DNA of 64,000 bases from Bacteroidales bacterium UBA7569 (GTDB taxonomy: Bacteria; Bacteroidota; Bacteroidia; Bacteroidales; Paludibacteraceae): the NCBI GenBank assembly GCA_002477945.1, contig DLLF01000018.1, positions 16,409 through 80,408 of the forward strand. The letters are read 5' to 3'. Below the pieces are notes generated by a model. That model made no database searches, had not been told where the DNA came from, and was given only the letters and a program-made list of their open reading frames with translations. The position numbers were made by a program, and so were the translations under genes. Shown one piece after another: positions 60,810-64,000 of this stretch; the stretch's first letter is position 1, and each line of letters begins with the position of its first letter.

Positions 60810-61616
60810 TTACAAGGCGTCAGGGTTGAGATGAGTTTTTTCGATATCCAAGAAGTAGCGGAAAGTTCCTACCGTCAGTTCGGCACAAGCGTCTTCGTCG
60901 CAAACAATGATGCCATGCGGATGGAATTGCAGGGCAGAAATCGTCCACATGTGGTTGACGGGTTCTTCCACCGCATGCTTGAGTGCCCGCGCTTTGTTGT
61001 GACCATTGACCAAAATGAGGACTTCCTTTGCATCCAGAACCGTACCAACACCTACGGTAAGCGCAGTCTTAGGCACTTTGTTGACATCGTTGTCAAAGAA
61101 ACGGGAATTTGCGATGATTGTATCCGTTGTAAGTGTTTTTTGGCGGGTGCGGGAAGCAAGTGAAGATGCCGGTTCATTGAAAGCAATATGCCCATCGGGA
61201 CCTATCCCTCCCAAGAAGAGATCGATACCTCCGCAAGCGAGAATTTTTTCTTCATAGTGTTCGCACTCCGCCTGCAGGTCGGGCGCATTGCCATTGAGTA
61301 TGTTCACATTCTCTGCAGGTATATCAATATGCGAGAAGAAGTTGTTCCACATGAAAGAATGGTAACTCTCGGGGTGGCTTTCGGGTATTCCGACATATTC
61401 GTCCATATTGAAAGTGATCACATTGCGGAAAGAAACGACTCCCTCTTTGCATAACTTGATCAGACAATGGTACATTCCCAACGGGGAAGAACCTGTAGGC
61501 AGTCCTAACTTGAAAGGATTTTGAGCAGTCGGTTTTGCTTCATTGATACGTTTAGCCACATACTTTGCAGCCCATTCCGACAATTTTTCATAGTCGGGTT
61601 GAATAATCAATCGCAT
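60810..61616 (-). CDS. nagB: Glucosamine-6-phosphate deaminase
   Basis: 268 residues. Catalytic residues sit at the same positions as in E. coli NagB: Asp72 (NMDEYVG), Asp141, His143 (GPDGHIAF) and Glu148. The phosphate loop [12 protein letters not shown] is intact. The enzyme converts glucosamine 6-phosphate to fructose 6-phosphate and ammonia, feeding amino-sugar carbon into glycolysis. No nagA is adjacent. Confidence 0.96.
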   Translation of the reverse strand: MRLIIQPDYEKLSEWAAKYVAKRINEAKPTAQNPFKLGLPTGSSPLGMYHCLIKLCKEGVVSFRNVITFNMDEYVGIPESHPESYHSFMWNNFFSHIDIPAENVNILNGNAPDLQAECEHYEEKILACGGIDLFLGGIGPDGHIAFNEPASSLASRTRQKTLTTDTIIANSRFFDNDVNKVPKTALTVGVGTVLDAKEVLILVNGHNKARALKHAVEEPVNHMWTISALQFHPHGIIVCDEDACAELTVGTFRYFLDIEKTHLNPDAL

Positions 61617-61664
61617 AGTATTATATTTTTAATGATTAATTGTTTATAAAACCGCATTACGTTG

Positions 61665-61672
61665 CAAAGATA
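61665..61672 (-). promoter_or_regulatory. -7 box of nagB
   Basis: Minus-strand TATCTTTG about 50 bp upstream of nagB. No exact TTG is found at the right distance. Confidence 0.65.
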
Positions 61673-61767
61673 CTGTTTTTTTCTTAAAAACATCACACGT
61701 TCCCATAAATTAACACCACACTACGTCATCCCACCCTATTCATTTCCCATAATACTCACAAAAATGG

Positions 61768-61799
61768 AGCAGGTTCACATCAAATGATATGAACCTGCT
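61768..61799 (-). terminator. Terminator of rpoD
   Basis: 10-bp perfect arms (AGCAGGTTCA/TGAACCTGCT); on the minus strand TTTTTG follows. It is 18 bp after the rpoD stop. Confidence 0.82.
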
Positions 61800-61817
61800 T
61801 TACTTCTGCCACTATGT

Positions 61818-62678
61818 CTATCCCAAGTACGTCTTCAGGATTTTGTTCCGCGAGTTGCTTCTCAGCCGGCGAATGGCTTTTTCCTTAATCTGTCTCACAC
61901 GCTCGCGGGTAAGTCCGAACTCCTCGCCGATTTCTTCAAGTGTCATTTCCGGTACCCCGATGCCGAAGAATTTACGGATTATGTCCGCTTCCCGATCGGT
62001 GAGCGTAGCCAATGCACGCTCCACCTCTTTGGAGAGGGATTCATTGATAAGCCCCCTGTCGGCATTGGGAGAATCTTCGTTTACCATCACGTCAATGAGA
62101 CTATTGTCTTCGCCCTCAACAAAGGGTGCATCAACACTGACATGACGCCCTGACATTTTGAGCGTATCCGCAATTTTGTCAACGGGTATTCCCAACTCAT
62201 CGGATAGTTCTTCCGCAGAGGGTTTTCGTTCGTTTTCCTGCTCGAAGCGGGAAAATGCTTTGTTGATTTTATTGAGCGAGCCCACTTGGTTGAGGGGCAG
62301 GCGCACTATACGCGACTGCTCTGCCAATGCCTGCAGAATAGCCTGGCGGATCCACCATACGGCATAAGAGATAAATTTGAAACCTCGCGTTTCATCGAAC
62401 TTCTCTGCGGCTTTAATCAGTCCGAGATTTCCTTCATTGATAAGGTCAGGCAGGCTTAAGCCTTGGTTTTGATACTGTTTTGCAACAGAAACTACGAACC
62501 GGAGATTTGCCCGAGTCAGTTTCTCAAGAGCGGCACGGTCTCCATTGCGAATTTTTCCCGCCAACTCGACTTCCTCTTCTACGGAAATCAGTTCTTCGCG
62601 CCCAATCTCTTGCAAGTACTTATCCAGGGAAGCACTCTCACGATTAGTAATTGATTTTGTGATTTTCAGTTGTCTCAT
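61818..62678 (-). CDS. rpoD: Primary sigma factor RpoD
   Basis: 286 residues, the short primary sigma factor of Bacteroidota without region 1.1 or the long non-conserved insert. Region 2 is clear ([51 protein letters not shown]), as are region 3 ([12 protein letters not shown]) and region 4 ([20 protein letters not shown]). It recognises the TTG/TAnnTTTG promoters seen throughout this window. Its own promoter has the same form. Confidence 0.97.
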   Translation of the reverse strand: MRQLKITKSITNRESASLDKYLQEIGREELISVEEEVELAGKIRNGDRAALEKLTRANLRFVVSVAKQYQNQGLSLPDLINEGNLGLIKAAEKFDETRGFKFISYAVWWIRQAILQALAEQSRIVRLPLNQVGSLNKINKAFSRFEQENERKPSAEELSDELGIPVDKIADTLKMSGRHVSVDAPFVEGEDNSLIDVMVNEDSPNADRGLINESLSKEVERALATLTDREADIIRKFFGIGVPEMTLEEIGEEFGLTRERVRQIKEKAIRRLRSNSRNKILKTYLG

Positions 62679-62749
62679 AAGATAGCAAATCTACAAGTAA
62701 AAACAACGATTAAAGTCAGCGCAGCGCACACCACGCCAAAATAGGGTGC

Positions 62750-62779
62750 AAAAGTACGACTCTTTTTCCGATTTACCAA
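62750..62779 (-). promoter_or_regulatory. Promoter of rpoD
   Basis: Minus-strand TACTTTTG (62750-62757) and TTG (62777-62779), 19 nt apart. Confidence 0.75.
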
Positions 62780-62975
62780 GTCTTTCGGCTAATAAATCTC
62801 CGTCTTCTGTTTTTCTTCTGTTTTTCGGTTTGTTTTGTGCAACCTATTCGCCAATTTGTCAATTTGTTATGAACAGGAGAGCCGTTTTATACTATTTGAG
62901 AGTGCGGGTTACTTTTTCCGATCACGCGATTTTACCTCATTCATTTTCCGACGAGGGGTAAACATCTGTATTATT

Positions 62976-63030
62976 GACATCTCGTTGAGGGGTCGATGAG
63001 GGGTGCTTCAGGTCGGCTTGAGAGGTTGTA
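62976..63030 (+). repeat. 11-bp-unit array, copy 8 (5 units, 55 bp)
   Basis: Units: GACATCTCGTT, GAGGGGTCGAT, GAGGGGTGCTT, CAGGTCGGCTT, GAGAGGTTGTA. The order equals copy 3, with one base difference in four units plus a small change in the last. Confidence 0.88.
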
Positions 63031-63068
63031 TTATTTACGATCGGACAGTTTACAATCTACGATTTTGC
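63030..63068 (+). repeat. 39-bp element, copy 3
   Basis: Begins ATTATTTACGATCGGAC and ends TACGATTTTGC, directly following array 8 as in copy 1. Confidence 0.7.
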
Positions 63069-63369
63069 AAGGAAGATGAAAGGGAGGACAGACAATCCGC
63101 CGAGATGATAATAGACGTTCTATTTGTTCGAGAAGTTCTATGAGTGGATTAGACGAATGGGACAGGAGGCTGCCGTGATACATCGGGCGACATTCACAGG
63201 GCAACCATTCCCAAGCAGTAATGAAACAATGGAAAAACAATACTAACGTCCTCAAAAACAGCATTTACGTGCCATCAGAAAGACATAATGAAACGTATAT
63301 ACCCGTTGGCGGGATTAAGTTCATTCATTTTACTCATTACTTGAAATATATGAGTTTTATGTATATACC

Positions 63370-63403
63370 TTTCTTTTCTTTTGCGTGACCAAAAGAAAAG
63401 AAA
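63370..63403. repeat. Long A/T hairpin (14-bp stem)
   Basis: TTTCTTTTCTTTTG and its exact complement around a CGTGAC loop. Sequences of this kind recur in Bacteroidota genomes as dispersed elements; on the plus strand the following stretch (63404-63470) extends the same kind of repeat. Confidence 0.65.
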
Positions 63404-63664
63404 CCAAAGAAAAGTCACCGGCTGTGTGTCGGGCGTTGCCAAAAATACAAGTCACTTGAATTTCGGCGGAGACACAACTCGCTACGCTCAGACAGTATCT
63501 CCGCTTCTCGAAATTCTCGCTCCATTTTTGACACCCGACACAATGCCGGAAGTTGCTGACACGCTGACACGCATAGTTTGATTTAATTCCGCCAACGAGT
63601 GTATATATAATTCGGTGAAGACGATAAGGAGTTCTGCTCAGCCCACAGGGCTTTGCTTCGACGT

Positions 63665-63686
63665 TCAGTGTGCATGCGCACACTGA
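63665..63686. repeat. TCAGTGTGC hairpin
   Basis: 9-bp perfect stem with an ATGC loop. Role unknown. Confidence 0.5.
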
Positions 63687-63746
63687 GCCTTACGCTTCAT
63701 GTCTCCGCAAGCACAGCATCATCATACAAATTGTGCCAAACCGCCC

Positions 63747-63764
63747 GCGGACGAGGGCGTCCGC
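63747..63764. repeat. GCGGACG/CGTCCGC hairpin shared with the 330-bp array
   Basis: 7-bp perfect stem with AGGG loop, followed by GCGTCCCCG overlapping its end. The same hairpin-plus-CGTCCCC unit occurs at about 41687-41710. Confidence 0.65.
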
Positions 63765-63821
63765 GTCCCCGAAATGATACGCAATTTTGGTGCAGTTGCT
63801 ATGAGTCCTTTATTTATATTT

Positions 63822-63850
63822 TTGCATACTAAAAAATATGCCTATCTTTG
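63822..63850 (+). promoter_or_regulatory. Promoter near the window end
   Basis: TTG (63822-63824) and TATCTTTG (63843-63850), 18 nt apart. It points to a gene starting at or beyond 63929. Confidence 0.65.
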
Positions 63851-63928
63851 CAATCTGCAGCATCTCGCTACTTTAAGGTTCTCGGATTACCAGTAACACC
63901 GAGGCTGCATTGCAATCATCAGACAATT

Positions 63929-64000
63929 ATGAACACATCACTATCTGTTTTCTTACTATCGTGCTTGATGTCATGGGTTACCTTATCTGATTCATGTTTG
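63929..64000 (+). CDS. Possible start of a gene, cut by the window edge
   Basis: An ATG about 70 nt after a good promoter opens a frame that is still open at the window end (24 codons; MNTSLSVFLLSCLMSWV...). The hydrophobic N-terminus could be a signal or membrane segment. Too short to name. Confidence 0.35.
   Translation, partial: MNTSLSVFLLSCLMSWVTLSDSCL

Larger units (their letters stand above)
62780..63928. other. 1.15-kb repeat-rich intergenic region
   Basis: It contains 11-bp array 8, a 39-bp element, a short 9-bp-type remnant (~63143-63165), a long hairpin at 63370, a palindrome at 63665, a GC hairpin at 63747 and a promoter at 63822. The open frames are short and have no family signal. 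Nothing recognisable lies in 63069-63140 or 63170-63369. Confidence 0.65.

Overview
The window is chromosomal DNA from a member of the Bacteroidota, most likely the order Bacteroidales. The evidence is: many promoters of the form TTG, 18-20 nt, TAnnTTTG (the primary sigma factor signature of this phylum); at least five secreted proteins with type IX secretion (T9SS)-like C-terminal tails; a 286-residue RpoD without region 1.1; a eukaryote-type (GT3) glycogen synthase; and Bacteroidales-typical families (FloA, PepD, DUF4465, DUF5715). The species cannot be named from the sequence. No prophage, IS element, CRISPR array or rRNA operon was seen.

Layout. 0-2.8 kb: tail of a GltD-like oxidoreductase, a PnuC-type transporter, and the rpsF-rpsR-rplI-rpmE2 ribosomal operon. 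3-10.7 kb: a plus-strand run of a pRiA4b ORF-3-like gene, miaA, a PKD/propeller lipoprotein and glycogen synthase, facing a low-molecular-weight phosphatase and an alpha-glucan phosphorylase. 11.4-33.6 kb: a cell-surface region with two paralogous ~1,100-residue T9SS cargo proteins, an OmpA-type anchor protein, a small beta-barrel, an RHH protein and a giant 3,394-residue adhesin-like protein, interrupted by RNase R. 34-42 kb: tRNA-Leu and tRNA-Gly, a CotH-like protein fused to a starch-binding module, tRNA-Pro, topA, and an nfeD/floA/nitrilase operon. 42-56 kb: quality-control and peptide genes (M16 peptidase, ftsH, rsfS, HtrA, pepD, ansA, clpP, clpX) plus a cobalamin riboswitch in front of a secreted DUF4465 protein. 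56-64 kb: tRNA-Pro, a MATE exporter, a DUF5715 lipoprotein, cysS, a TerB-DnaJ protein, nagB, rpoD and a repeat-rich intergenic end.

Functional links. Alpha-glucan handling recurs: glycogen synthase, phosphorylase and a starch-binding surface protein. ClpXP, FtsH, HtrA, M16 and RsfS form a proteostasis and ribosome-control cluster. The cobalamin riboswitch ties a T9SS-type surface protein to vitamin B12 status.

The most unusual non-coding signal is a family of eight intergenic arrays, each exactly four or five 11-bp units long (44 or 55 bp). There is also a 330-bp intergenic array in the same 11-bp phase, whose internal period is 121 bp (11 units of 11). Satellite modules (a 9-bp-unit array, a 39-bp element and a CCCCTCC hairpin) accompany several of them. 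I know of no named family matching this.
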